In this document: positions 1 through 12,700 of the stretch, one piece after another
How positions within the stretch are numbered: the stretch's first letter is position 1
Layout of the letters: each line of letters begins with the position of its first letter
From: Calliphora vicina
Taxonomy: Eukaryota; Arthropoda; Insecta; Diptera; Calliphoridae
Reading direction: 5' to 3'
Length of the DNA stretch: 64,000 nucleotides
Assembly: GCF_958450345.1 (NCBI RefSeq)
Contig: NC_088780.1
Location: forward strand, 154,920,726-154,984,725
Position numbers and translations under genes: made by a program
The notes under the pieces: model-generated
The model's database searches: none
What the model saw: the letters and a program-made list of their open reading frames with translations, nothing else
What the model was told of the DNA's origin: nothing

Positions 1-135
1 CAAATTGGCTTAATTTGTTATTGGCTTCAAAAGATGAGCCGCTCTTTTAGCTCGGAATCCATATGTTGCCAGACATATGAGAAAAAGGTCAGCTATCAAT
101 GGCCAATTTTTTGAATAAATTTATATTGTACAAAT
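1..135 (+). mobile_element. mariner transposase C-terminal relic, cut by window edge
   Basis: The sequence matches, base for base over long stretches, the 3' part of the two mariner relics at 5.7 kb and 43.1 kb (gattcgttcttggcctca... atgttgcc... agctaacaatggccaa). It encodes the end of a mariner transposase (a DD34D cut-and-paste enzyme) but carries stops and frameshifts. The 5' part lies outside the window, and the expected 3' terminal repeat is not recognisable. Confidence 0.7.
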
Positions 136-192
136 GTCTTAAAATAAAAGCTAAAAATTTTAAAAACTTCCCAATATTTGAGAAAAATTTTA

Positions 193-378
193 GAAACCTG
201 AATAAAGTACTTTTTGCTTATTAAATACTATTTTTTAAATATGTACTATTCTAAAAAAAAGCAAACTTTTTCAAAACCAACATTGAGAAACCTGAATAAA
301 GTACTTTTTGCTTATTAAATACAATTTTTTTAATATGTAATATTCTAAAACGAAGCACACTTTTTCAAAAGCAACATC
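193..378. repeat. two direct copies of a ~93-bp repeat
   Basis: GAAACCTGAATAAAGTAC begins at 193 and recurs at 286, and the following ~90 bases are nearly the same. The unit contains AAAGTACTTTTT and resembles the large AAGTACTT region at 43.3-44.3 kb. That region also follows directly after a mariner 3' end. Confidence 0.7.
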
Positions 379-870
379 GAGTCGGGAGTCATTCTAACTA
401 CCATATGCTGCAACTCATGTCTGGTATTAGTTGCTTTTAATTAAACAAAAATTATTGCAAAAAACACATAAACATAAAAAAAGTAGCTTTGCTACGAATT
501 AGAAAGATCTTAATGCCATTTGTAATTACAAAATTTATTGCCACTCACTGTAACATAAAAAAAAGGAGGGTCAAAGTTAATGTCTGTTTAGTACTTATGT
601 GTATATTAGATTGGTCCTTATTTTGTACTTTTGCAATTTTCGATGTTCCCAAGGTCTAAATTGTTTTCCGGAAAATTGTAAAATAAGAGCCACCCTAATG
701 TATAAAGTACATTCATACATACATATGTACGTACATATGTGTCATAAATAAGGGTACTTAACTATAAACAAAATCTAGATACAAATTTAGTACTTTAGGT
801 ACTTGAGTATAGCAAACAACACGAAAACACACAATTAAAATAATTGTTGGAAACAAAACAAAAGTTACCA
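379..870. other. AT-rich non-coding stretch
   Basis: There is no convincing coding frame or RNA. Only A- and T-rich runs and a few CATACATATGTA-type simple repeats are visible. Confidence 0.5.
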
Positions 871-1830
<960 letters not shown>

Positions 1831-3353
1831 AAATAAAATGAAATGCAAATTAAATAATAGTAACTATTGATTTTTTGATTTGATACGACAAGTAAGGCAG
1901 TTAAGGCAACAGAAGTGAATTCTAACAAATCCACATTTGAATTTCATTCTATTTCCAAATACATACACAAAGAAAACTTTATTGCCAGACAGGATATTTT
2001 CTTTTGTTAAAGGAAATTTAATGCAAATCAAGAAATATATATGTATGAAAATATATGTATTTATATTTTGTACTTACTAAGAAATTTGTTAGATATGTAT
2101 GTCTGTTAAGTTTCTGTTTAGGCAGTTGCTCTTTTCCTTTTTGCTGCTTCAAAAAAATTTAAAACGATTGAAACACGTTTATTTGGCTTTTTAAAATAAG
2201 TAGATAGATCACTTTAAAATTTCAAAATATTTATTGTTATATTTTTTTTTTATAATTTGATTTTTCAGAACAATTTTGTTTCGAGTTATATAATAAATGA
2301 AATAATGTATGTTTCGTTTTTTTATATTGAATTTTTTATGCCACTTTAAAATTGTTTACGTTTTACGAGTTGTAGTAGTATTTATTACTTTGGTTGAGTA
2401 TGTGTGTAGTTTTGATTTAAGATTTTTGTTAGAAAAACTATTCGAAATGAAAAAAGATGATCCAACACTCCGTAATGTCCAACACTGACTGACTGAATTT
2501 GAAGAAAACTCAATGAAACTTTCAATGCTGTGCGAATTGTTTAGTTAAAACGAAAAGAAATTGAAATGATAGATAAAAATTTGAACACGTTTTTAACCCC
2601 TAAAACTGAGAGAGCAATAACAAATAAAAAATAAATTACAAAAAAAAAAGCTCAAAATATATCACACACGCACACACATTCCAACACACTTACCAAACAT
2701 ATATAGAAAGAAATATATACTCAAAAAACTATTAAATTAAAAAAAAATAAAAAAACACTCAATTTTTTTATAAATGTACAAAAATTTGGCAAACATTTAT
2801 AATAAAACTTTAACACAATTAAAAACTATTTCTATAAATATTTATTTATTTTTGTTGTTTTAATTTCTAGTAGTCATGACAACATTTCCAAACTAACAAC
2901 AAACAAAAGATTTTCTTTATTTAACACTCATGTTTACAATTTCATTCAGTTTGTATTTGTATTGAAAATAGCGGTCCCTTCAAGAGAAATAGTGTAAAAT
3001 GATTCTCTCTCTTTTAAGGACAATTAAAAGCATTTCATTTTCTCACTTAAAATCCATTACAATTAAAGCTTAATTTAGCTTTTTTGTGTTACTCTAAGTA
3101 TAAAAAAAAAACAACACAAACATTTGAAAGCTTTTTAGGACAACAACAAATAACTGTTCTTTGTTTGCTTACAATTACATATTGTTTTTGTTTTTCTTTT
3201 ACTATCAACACCAGTTTGTTGTTACTGTTTACTTGCAAATTTGTTTGTTTATTTATATCTTTCTGTTAACTTCACTTCCAAACAGAGATGGAAATGAAAA
3301 TTTTTTTCGGTATCAATATAAATTTCAAATATGTATTACTTTTTTCATCCTAA
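1831..3353. other. long AT-rich stretch, nothing identified
   Basis: I see poly-A/T tracts, a (CA) patch near 2665 and no coding frame with family resemblance. It could be intron or intergenic DNA. Confidence 0.4.
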
Positions 3354-4123
3354 GCTCCATGTTCTCAATCCTTGGTTATCGTTTTTCGTAACGATATACT
3401 TCCAATTAATGTAATTTTCGTATGAGAACAGTCAGTCATGATAAAAAACAAGTAAGAGAGCTATATTCCGCTGTGCGAATCTTTTATACCCTTCACCAAA
3501 TTATACTTAAAAATATTTTTTTTTTAAAATATTTTTATTTAAACAAAATCAACATTTTTTTTTAATGTTTTAAAATTTTTTAAAAAAATTTTTTTTTCCA
3601 AATTGTTTTTTAATTTTTTTTCCAAATTTTTTCAAAATTTTTTTTTTAAATTTCTTTAATTAATTTTTTTGGAAAAAGAATTTATGACAAAAAAAAGATT
3701 TTTGATGAAAAAAAAATCGTATGTATGTCCAACTTACGGTCTTATTACGTCGTTGCAAAGGTCTATGAAATATCTATCATTAGATATCCATATTATCTAT
3801 ATTAATGACTTAGTAATCCAGGTATAGGTCAAAAATCGAGGTTGTCCTAGTTTTTTCCTTATATCTCAGCCAGAATTTCGGAGATATTGATGTATGAATC
3901 GTGTATGTAAGTTATTTGGGGGCTTCGGAAAGTTGATTTCAACACACAGACGGACAAACGGACATGGCTATATCGATTCCCTTATCTATAACGATCCAGA
4001 ATATATATACTTTATGCGGTCGCAAATGAAAAATGTGGAAATTACAAACGGAATGACAAACTTATATATACCCTTGCCACTCATGGTGAAGGGTATAATA
4101 ACCAGAGATTGAGAAAATGGAGC
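3354..4123. mobile_element. foldback MITE with a nested repeat insertion
   Basis: The left part (3354-3447) and right part (4099-4123) together match the reverse complement of the compact 126-bp foldback at 62222-62347. The ends are CTCCATGTTCTCAATC and GATTGAGAAAATGGAG. The 651 bases between them are copy 2 of the AAGTAAGAG repeat, which split this MITE. Confidence 0.75.
3448..4098 (+). repeat. AAGTAAGAG hairpin repeat, copy 2 (nested)
   Basis: It has the same start, hairpin, GACGGACATGGCT block and GGTGAAGGGTATAA end as copy 1. It is inserted in the MITE at 3354-4123. The empty MITE at 62.2 kb reads ...GATAAAAAATAACCAGAG..., so this repeat went in after the A-run and added no obvious target duplication beyond As. 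Confidence 0.85.
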
Positions 4124-4175
4124 AAAGAATATTAAAATTTTATATTTTGATATTCGCAAAAATCTAATATTAATG

Positions 4176-4310
4176 ACTTTCTATAGAAAATACAGCTTAT
4201 AAAAAATTTTGCTATAGAAAATACAGTGCTTTTCTATCGAAAATAGTGTTATACAGTTGATTTCGTTAGAACATACTTCTATACACTGGATTTTCTATAG
4301 AAAATTAGAA
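4176..4310. repeat. clustered TTTTCTATAGAAAA palindromes
   Basis: Four or five versions of TTTCTATAGAAAAT lie within ~130 bases, some with one change (CTATCGAAAAT). The arrangement resembles the palindrome-rich ends of the hAT-like elements elsewhere in the window, but no end or target duplication is visible. Confidence 0.5.
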
Positions 4311-4586
4311 AATTCTGATACACATAAGATTTTGAAAATACTGTTTAACACTAAAGACCTTATTCTTAATCAATTTTTAAACTTATAAAAGATTTATTTA
4401 TAACCATTGAAAAACTAAAGGCATACACTGGTAATACAGTTGATGTTAACTATAGCAGCACCTACGATATACTGACTCAATCACAACTCTCTGTTACTAT
4501 TTATAGAATAATCTCATGAATAATCTAATGGAAAACCTAGAGTTTTTAAAGCTACTTCACAGTTGTCATACCTACAAACAATGCTA

Positions 4587-5857
4587 TTGGATGTATGACT
4601 TAAAAATGTCGGATTTGCCAACAAAGATTTGCCAACCAAAAATTCGGGAAGTTATGTTTACTTCTTTAATTTGAAAAATATAGTGCCGCTGAAGCATACC
4701 GATGCTCACCAAAGCTTACGGTGAATCTGTTCCATCGGTTTCAACGTGCGAGAGATGATTTGTGCTGTTCAGAAGTGCTGATGTTGACACGGAAGACAAA
4801 GATAGCCCAGACCAGCCACCATAGTTTGAAGACCAAGAATTGGAGGCATTACTCCATGAAGATGGTTGTAAAACTCAACAAGAGCTTGCAAAAACATTGG
4901 GAGCAAACAGCAGGATTTATCCAAAAGCAGGGAAATTGGATACCATACGAATTGAGAGACTTTGAAATATAATTTTGTATGTCCGAAATGATGATTGAAC
5001 GCTATAAAAGAAAATCATTATAGCACCGAATCATTACTTGCGATGAAAAATGGATCCATTACAATAACCCGAAGCGTAAGAGTTCGTATGTGAAGCCCGG
5101 CTAACCAGACGAATCGACATCAAAGCCAAATATCCATGGCACTCTGTATTTGGTGCCAGCAAAAGGATCATATCTATTATGATCTATTAAGAATAGGGTT
5201 TTCATGTTTACTAATTTTATTTATTTAAATAATGTTAAATTTATAAGTTAAAAAAAATTATATTTTTAAATTTATTGTCTAAAGTTTTATTTTGGCTTGT
5301 AAATTTATTGTTAGTTTAATTTATATGTAAATTTTTATGTGAATTTTTATTTATTTTAATAATAAGTAAAATTATTTTATCCGCAGTAATTAATATTATT
5401 AATGAAATCTGGCCAGACCTTCACAAGCAACCTGTACCGAACGCAACTGATTCAGTTGAAACATTTGCCGAAATGAACCCGTAATATTCCATTATGTCAA
5501 AGCTCAGCCACATGTAGCAATACCTGTTAAAAAGTATTTAGAATGAAGTGGTTTTGCCGCACCTGCTTTATAGTCCAAACCGTGACCCGTCCCACTACTG
5601 TTTGTTTCGATCGATGCTGAATGCTTTTTTCTGAGACACGCTTCACTTTTGAATAGATTATCCGATATTGGGTTGATTCGTTCTTGGCCTCAAAAGATGA
5701 ACAGTTCTTTTGGCTCGAAATCCATATGTTTCCAGAAAGATGGGAAATGTTCATAGCTAATAGTGGTCAATACTTTGAATGAATTTATATTGTGCAAATG
5801 TTTCAAAATAAAAGCTTTCAATTTGAAAAAACCCGCATTTTTAACTCATATACCCAA
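4587..5857 (+). mobile_element. mariner element, decayed, with TA target site
   Basis: The length of ~1.27 kb fits a full-length mariner. The ends are TTGGATGTATGACTT and its inverse AACTCATATACCCAA, each flanked by TA (4585-4586, 5858-5859). Frames interrupted by stops give mariner transposase pieces: FHRFQRARDD, KTQQELAKTLG, GNWIPYEL, the catalytic ITCDEKWIHYNNPKR and KPNIHGT, then ARNPYVSRK near the end. A ~220-bp AT-rich block (about 5170-5395) interrupts the middle. The enzyme cannot be functional. By wording it belongs near the mauritiana group. Confidence 0.9.
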
Positions 5858-5902
5858 TAATAACAGCATGTTATGAATATTGTTCATAAGTAGAAGTTTC
5901 TA

Positions 5903-6115
5903 CACAGAGAAAAGAGATTCGTAGTAGCAACCGAATTTGATGCCAAGTTGTGGCTACAAAATTTTACAACTTGTAACAAAATTTTGGTTGCTTTAACCGA
6001 AATTCTTCTTTATCAACTGATTTTCAGTTGCTAAAAACGGAAAATTCTGTGTATGGAACTGAATCATTAGATTGGAAACAAATTCGGTTGCCATTACGAA
6101 TCTGTTTTCTGTGTG
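5903..6115. mobile_element. CACAGAG-type MITE, copy 1
   Basis: The terminal inverted repeats are CACAGAGAAAAGAGATTC and GAATCTGTTTTCTGTG. The interior is made of self-complementary AACCGAATTTG blocks. It lies next to TA on both sides. Full-length relatives are at 25181-25427 and 63663-63909. The matching site in the repeat copy at 32.5 kb is empty. Confidence 0.85.
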
Positions 6116-6170
6116 TACTTATGGGCATGTTTCTAAACATGATGAATGTTGCAAGCGAACGTTACAAAGC

Positions 6171-7690
6171 GTTAAAGCGTTTATTTTTTAAACATAAAAT
6201 ATTTTGTTAACCGACAAATTTTACTTCAAATATTTTTCTAAAAATATTTAAACATATTCAAATGATGAATGGATTCAAGAATCTATTATCAATAATTTTT
6301 TTAATTAATAAATACTGTTTGCGATTTGAATTTAACGCTTTGTAACGTTCGCATTAAATTGAGGGAATTTGTAATTCTCTAAAATCACTCATATATCGCT
6401 CATTTGCTGCAATGTCGTCATAACTCAAAAAATTTAATTTGTCAGTAGTTTTTAAACTGATATATCTTTTTTAATTTTCTAAGGAAAATAATATTATGTC
6501 AGATAACATCTGGTTAAAACGTTAATATGAACGCACAAACGGGAACGCACAACTAAGATAATACGTTATTGCAGGTAACAGGCAATAGGTTATTAAATTA
6601 GGACAAAAAGCTACTATGTTGATCCTGAGTATAATTTTAGAAGTTAGTTTGCAAAACATTTTATATTACATTTTTCAATGTGAATTGTTAAGTTCCTATT
6701 AGTTCCTACAGATTTATATATGTATATCTGATGTTCGATATAAGCATGTCCGTTCTTCCGATTTCTTTAGAACAACTATAACCAGAGCCAGTTCAGATAC
6801 TTTGATAAGTGTTATCGCAAAACATTTTTGAAACCGTTTTATGGAACATTGCTGTGATAATTAAGTAATTTTATAGAGTTCAATATGAACTTGCAATATA
6901 GTCGAATTCACGAAAGAAATCCGATCCGAGAAATCTGTAGGAACTAGACATGCTTCACAGTATTTAATGTAAATTTATCTATTTACATAAAATACTGAGA
7001 ATTGCTTGAAAGCTTCAAATGAGTCCCGGTAGTACTGCGGTACTTTTGAGTATGAAATAGTATTATTATAAAATTTTCCATCATTATAAAATTTTCCATC
7101 CCTGCTTTCAAACCATTCATGTTTGTAACCTCTATTGCCCTTCACCTCCCCTCCTCTTACGGAGGCTGGTGGCTTTAATTTAAATCTCCCCATGTTCTTT
7201 CAATTAACATTGTTTCTATTGTTAATATTAATTAAAAAGTAATACATGAAAAGAAGAAGAGAAAAAGTAATAACTGTCATAAGAGTGCATGTTTAATAAA
7301 ACTAATAGTTTGAAGACTTTATTGCAGCATGTAGCACAAAACGTATGATTAATTTTAATTTAATAAATATATTGTATATTTCATATTACTCATACGCCTG
7401 CTGGTGTAAAGGATAATTTGATTTTATTAGTTATTCGCTTGTGTTCCCATTTTTACACAAGAAATTGTTTTAAAATAGAATATGGAATTTAATTGAATTG
7501 CTTAGGATTGTGTAATAAACGTATGCTACAAATGTATAACATTTTATTAAGAAAATAGAACATTTTCTTTACACATGGTTGCTAAAAATCTCAATTAGAT
7601 TTATTCACAGAATTTATAAGCTATAGACAAGTGATGAAATATATTATAAATAAATAAGTTTTGTTTTCTAGTGGTGTTTATTCCATGGCT
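6171..7690. other. non-coding stretch with one unidentified small frame
   Basis: Nothing clear is present. A 72-codon minus frame at 6975-7193 (starting MGRFKLKPPASVRGGE) is more GC-rich than its surroundings and could be part of a lost transposon gene, but I recognise no family. It contains a 21-base tandem duplication (TTATAAAATTTTCCATC type). Confidence 0.35.
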
Positions 7691-8403
7691 GGTAAGGATT
7701 CGCTTTAACTATGTCGGTCTGTCTGTTTAAATCGATATTAAGAAACCCCCAAATATCTCATATGTGATATTAATAGAATATATCAATAGGCTTAAGAGAA
7801 TTCAGTTTGAATATTTGATCGTTCTTCTCAATCGTGTATTGCTCCCTTTTTTCAAACCCAAAACTGTCAGATGTCAAACTTTTTTTTATATACAATACTA
7901 TTCTATGACACCATTTATTACACCGTCCGACAAATAGAGAAAAAATTCGTTAGACACGAACCGGATGATATACGTCTGAAACTATAAATGTAATGGAGGA
8001 AAACTGTGTTTTCAGTTTTTCATTTCGTGATCCTGTGTCCTTTTTTAAGGACTTAAAAATTTCAAAGAAGTACATTTTTCAAAAAATATTTAAAAATACT
8101 CCTGCTATTCCAACAATGACAAATTGTATGTCAAAAGAACAAGAAGAGTTGTAAACTATTTTGTATTATCTTTATTTTATCCTGTAAGGATCAAAATATG
8201 TCAAAAATGTCCTTTAAAATGTTTATCCTTTAATATCCTTTAAGATTGCCAATAAATTTCTTTTAAAAAAATAGTGCGTTAAAGACCCAAATATTCTATA
8301 CTAAATGTCAAAATTTCATCCTTTATATATATAAAGGTCAAATTAAAATATAATTTATTTTATATATACAAAAAAGTTTTATTAAGAAAAGTGCATGTTT
8401 ATA

Positions 8404-8600
8404 AACTACACCACCATAGTGGGGGAGATATAATGGGTTAGGGCTGTTGTTTGCAACATACAAAAATATTGTCCCAACACCCACCTTAAAGTATACCAAT
8501 CTGCTCAGGATCACTTTCCCAGTAGACTAAGCGATGTCGGTCTGTCCGTCCATCCATGTAAACCTTGTAATCAAACTACAGGTCACAGGTTTAAAGATAA
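8404..8600 (-). repeat. fragment of the GGTGTAGGG repeat subfamily
   Basis: CACCACCATAGTGGGG, CACCCACCTTAAAGTATACC and the GTCTGTCCGTCC block are the reverse complement of the 3' part of the repeat at 28188-28958. It is truncated and diverged. Confidence 0.7.
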
Positions 8601-8639
8601 TTCGACAAAATTCGACAGAATTGATATAATTGCAATTTA

Positions 8640-9930
8640 AATTTATTAAATTGCTTAAAATTTTTCATAATTTCAAATTTAAATAAGTAATAAGGACTCA
8701 CAAAAATAGTATTGTTTCTGAAATTTCACAAATAACTAAAGACAAAGGGACTTTCGATCATTGTAGATGAGTGTTCCGATAGCTCCTTTTATAAATATAT
8801 AAATATTACTGCAAGAAGTTACAATTCTAAAAACAAATCTTTCAAAATTTTTAACTTAGGACTTGAACCAATGAAAATAAAAGGTACGGAATAAAATATT
8901 TGTTATTTAGCTGGCGAAATATTAGAAGAGTCGCAATTAATAATCAAAATTTTAACTTAGATTAAAGTGGAGTTGAATGTGATTTTGAAACGGTCGTCGA
9001 AAGTGATATTGAGGATGACATTTATAATGATTACATTGAAATAGATGATGGCCATGATCTTAAAATATGTGCATATAAGTGATGTTATTAACCGCGTACG
9101 TAAGTGCAAAATATTTAATAAATCGAATGATAAACACAAATATTGCAAACTAACGTTTTGTTGCAAGAAAAACATTGAGTTCGTCTTATACATGATTTTG
9201 AACATCGTTGAAGATCTTTGTCTAACATGGTAATAAACTTTTTGCGTATTTGTAAATGCGTCAATCATGCACTGTCTGACTTCAAATTAGCCACGTTCAC
9301 TGACAATAATATCAAACTTTGGACAGATTCACTATATTGTGTAATTCCCCAAGACCACTTTATTAAGCAACGATTCGGACACGTTGATAGATAGAACTTG
9401 ATGTATAATACAATTTGTTATAAATAATTTAGAAATAGTGAATAATTAATTTACTAAAGAATTGGTTATTCAATTTAAAACCCGAATGAATGAACGACAT
9501 AAAAAAGTTCTTAATACGTTTTTATTGTGTTTGAATTCAGGATCATGTCCAACTAGCTCAAATTTTTTAAAGCATAGCTCCAAAACGGAAACTAAAGGGT
9601 TTGCTAGTCAATTGTTTTGTAGATTGTTCAGGAGTTAATCTGATCAGAATATTTCTGTTGAAAATGTAATAATGGACTTTGTTTTCGAATGTTTTTTAAC
9701 ATTATCAGTACTTGAATTGTTAACTTAACGTTATTTTTGTTTTTCTTTAACAATAAAATATTAAAAAACCTACATCAAAACTTCATTCTTTACTTTAAAA
9801 AATTTAAATTATTCGAATAATTCGATTAATTTTAAACGTGTAATCGAATTATTCGAACAAGTTAAAATCTCTTATTCGAATTATTCGTTTTATTCGAACA
9901 AGAGAAAAATCGAATAATTCGAATACCCTA
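8640..9930 (+). mobile_element. hAT transposase relic with palindromic right end
   Basis: Around 8757-8890 one frame reads IIVDECSDSSFYKYINITAR followed by SFKIFNLGLEPM. This is the catalytic-core style of an arthropod hAT (hobo/Ac/Tam3) transposase. Further pieces at 9000-9300 (RVRKCKIFNKSNDKHKYCK; CVNHALSDFKL) and 9550-9630 (FASQLFCRLF) are in other frames. The right end (9790-9930) is packed with GAATAATTCGAAT palindromes and closes GAATACCCTA, the same end as the hAT-type MITE at 51276-51582. The left end was not found. It is dead by many stops. Confidence 0.7.
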
Positions 9931-11728
9931 GTAGTTGTAGATTTAAACATTTCTGAGCAGTTCTAGGAGACTGTCCCGAACTAGTGATTTTACCTATGAT
10001 TTAGAGTGACAACTAGTTACAAAACTAGCTACGTTTTGTAACTAAAATCGGAAACATTTGACCCTAGTTCCCCTACAAGGTCATCCTCAGAAACTGAGTT
10101 TAACATTCATAATTGTCTTATAACAATTTATATCGTGATGAAATTGGACATAAACAAGTTTTATATGAATCTTTCTACCAACTTTTAAGAATATAGCCAA
10201 ACATAACAGTGTAACTTGTTTTATTTTAAAAAAATATTCTAATTATTTCGATTATCCTTTCATTTACTTTAATTTTATACTTATAAAAAAATATTACTCA
10301 AAACTTTATACAACAATTCAACAGTTAAAAAAAGGAAACACCTCATTAGTAACACACAAAATAGAAATATGAAAAGGAAAGAATTTTTACATTCAATAAT
10401 TTTGTGCAATCGTGCAAAACTTGAAAACATGAAACGAAAACCTTAAAAAAAATAATTCACAATTTCCGTGAGAAGTCTTTTATTTCAATTCTCTTTACAG
10501 CTCGTAAATTGTACTAAATATTATTTGTAAAATTTTCCATATAATTAGACAAGACAGGGTGTAATAACCATTAATTTTTAAGCTAAATAAATAAAATAAA
10601 TCAACAAAGAAAAAAATATACTTACTATATAATTTTCAGTACAAAAATACTTAAATTTTCTTTTCTGTTTATGAACTGAAAAAGTTCTTAACACGCACAT
10701 TGAAATTTATTTTGCTCAACAGCCTTCACGAATGAGGAACAATCACATGAACTTGGCAATGGAGATTTTCTTCTGCTGTATTCTTTGGTATTTCTGTGTG
10801 TGTGATTTTATTTCAGCAAGAAATATTTGGTAGGCAAAAAGAAAACATAAATAAATAAATAATAAATTAGTTTGTTTTTTATTATTTTAATTTTTATGAT
10901 GGTATTTAGTGTGTCTTCAAAAATATAAAAATTTAACACACCCACTTTTCAACGGCAACTACATTTTATGTAAAAGTTCTATCATAAAATTTATTAATTT
11001 TAAAGAGCTACATCAATGGGGGAGATCTTTAAAGAAATATTTATTATTTATATATATATTTTCCAAAAAAAAAATTACTTTTCCAAAAAGGTAACTGAAC
11101 AAAAATATATAATATTTTAATTACTGTATCATGACAAAATTTAGAACTAATTTAGACCAGAATGCCCTCAAATCAATTTTATTATAATTTTTGCCATTTT
11201 CTGTTTACAAATACCGAATTTCCTAAAACGGGGAAAATGTGTTCCAAAAACTGTTATTTCCCGTGTGATAGTAAAAATTTAAGTAACATATAAACAATGC
11301 GCGGTTCCAGGGGGTAAATCCTCCCCTAAAACCTAAAAGTTTTAATATGAAAAAGGACAAAAAAATATAAAATAAAGTTTAATTTATTTCCCCCCCAAAT
11401 GGTTGACCTAGATATTCTATAAACGAATGAAATATAGGGACTTTTTTAGAAAAAAAAAACTTAAAAAATTCGTCCCTTTTTGCATGTTACAACTTTCTGT
11501 GCGTGATTCGATAAACTTTGAAGGGCGACACATTCAGCCTATGATGCTACCAATCAACTCGAAAATACCTCAGCTGCAACATTTTAAATTTTTTTTGCGA
11601 TATCTCCAAAAGATACCGAATTATTTCCAAAAAAAAGTTTCCAAACCACTGTACAATGGCTGTTACTGGTGTTAGATATCGAGACAATTCAATTACAGCA
11701 TGGGCCATTTCCTGATAGTGCCATTTCC
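9931..11728. other. non-coding stretch with repeat fragments
   Basis: Positions 10,110-10,190 resemble 30,450-30,520 (ATAATTGTCTTATAA... TGATGAAATTGGACATA), a fragment of the dispersed repeats. The rest is AT-rich with no recognisable gene. Confidence 0.45.
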
Positions 11729-12217
11729 TACACGCAGAGAAAAAATATAATTGGCCATGGTTACTGTAACCATTTAAATAGTGTTACACGATTTTTAACA
11801 ATATTATAGTCACAGTAACTGTTTACATGTTTGTGGTAACCATAATATGGTTAATTTACGATTCACATGATTGTATCAACCATATATATGGTTACAGTAA
11901 ACAAATATATGTTTGTGGCAACCATATTTATGATGAATAATTTTATCATAATATGTTGTTCTCAGATTATGATAAGCCTTAAGCCGAGAGCAACATAATA
12001 TGATAAGTCTTTCATCATATGAATGGTTGTCACAAACATATATTTGTTTACTGTAACCATATATATGGTTGATACAATCATGTGAATAGTAACTTAACCA
12101 TATTATGGTTACCACAATCATGAAAATGGTTACTGTGACTATAATATAGTTAAAAAATTTGTAACAATATTGAAATGGTTACAACCATGCCCAACTATAT
12201 TTTTTCTCTGCGCGTAG
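11729..12217. mobile_element. 489-bp foldback MITE, near-perfect palindrome
   Basis: The left half starts CTACACGCAGAGAAAA and the right half ends TTTTCTCTGCGCGTAG. The two halves are inverted copies through motifs such as GGTTACTGTAACCAT, ATGGTTGATACAATCATGTG and AACATATATTTGTTTAC, meeting near 11,970. No coding. Half copies occur at 42683-42839 and 38383-38515, and a related one at 35696. Confidence 0.92.
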
Positions 12218-12224
12218 TTTTACG

Positions 12225-12700
12225 AACTTCGTCGATATTCGTGGTGTTTACAGGTAAATGATCGATCATATTTGGAGCTCTGGTAGCTAAAAGAGCCGAC
12301 CACTGATGTTCACAGGAAAGAGGAATATCGTCTCGATTTTTTTTATGAAAAAATCCTTAGGGTCATATAGGAATCTGTAAAAAGGTCAAATCTCTCGTTC
12401 TCGGTGTAATTTCCATGCCCTAAAATAGCTTGTGCAGAATGTCCAATGTGTAATGAGCTGTTGGCACCACATGCACATGTCGATGGTGTCCATATCATCC
12501 AATTAAGGCCAAAATAAGTTGGTAATCATAGATCTATAGCGCTCGCCGTTGACGGTTATGGATTGGCTAACATCGTTCTCAAAAAAATATAAACCGATGA
12601 CGACGCCAACTCAAAATGCCCAATCTGTGACTTTTTCGGGATGCATTGGGCTCTCTTGGATCTCATGTGGATTGGTGTTGTTCCTATCATTGCTGAAGAT
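12225..12700 (-). pseudogene. IS630/mariner-superfamily transposase relic
   Basis: Reading minus from ~12,690 gives NPHEIQESPMHPEKVTDWAF, then IGLYFFENDVSQSITVNGER and YRSMITNL, LDDMD. This is the central part of a transposase type common in insects (the consensus has GIIGPYFF, VTVNGxRYRxMI and then the FQQDGATCHTA motif). The second part is frameshifted and the catalytic QQDGA region is lost. Related relics lie at 38640 and 46170. I cannot assign a named family. Confidence 0.75.

Larger units (their letters stand above)
4420..6170 (+). repeat. dispersed repeat R, copy 1, interrupted by mariner and MITE
   Basis: The flanks (4420-4586, 5858-5902, 6116-6170) align as one sequence with the uninterrupted copies at 32330-32593 and, reversed, 36605-36830. 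Shared landmarks are CAGTTGATGTTAA, ACAAACAATG, ATAACAGCRTGTTAT and AACATGATGAATGTTGCAAGC. The family is unnamed and no coding is seen. Confidence 0.75.

Noticed and set aside
11876..12121. 81-codon histidine/tyrosine-rich minus frame
   Set aside because: It lies in the arm of the 489-bp foldback MITE; its repetitive look is due to the palindrome.
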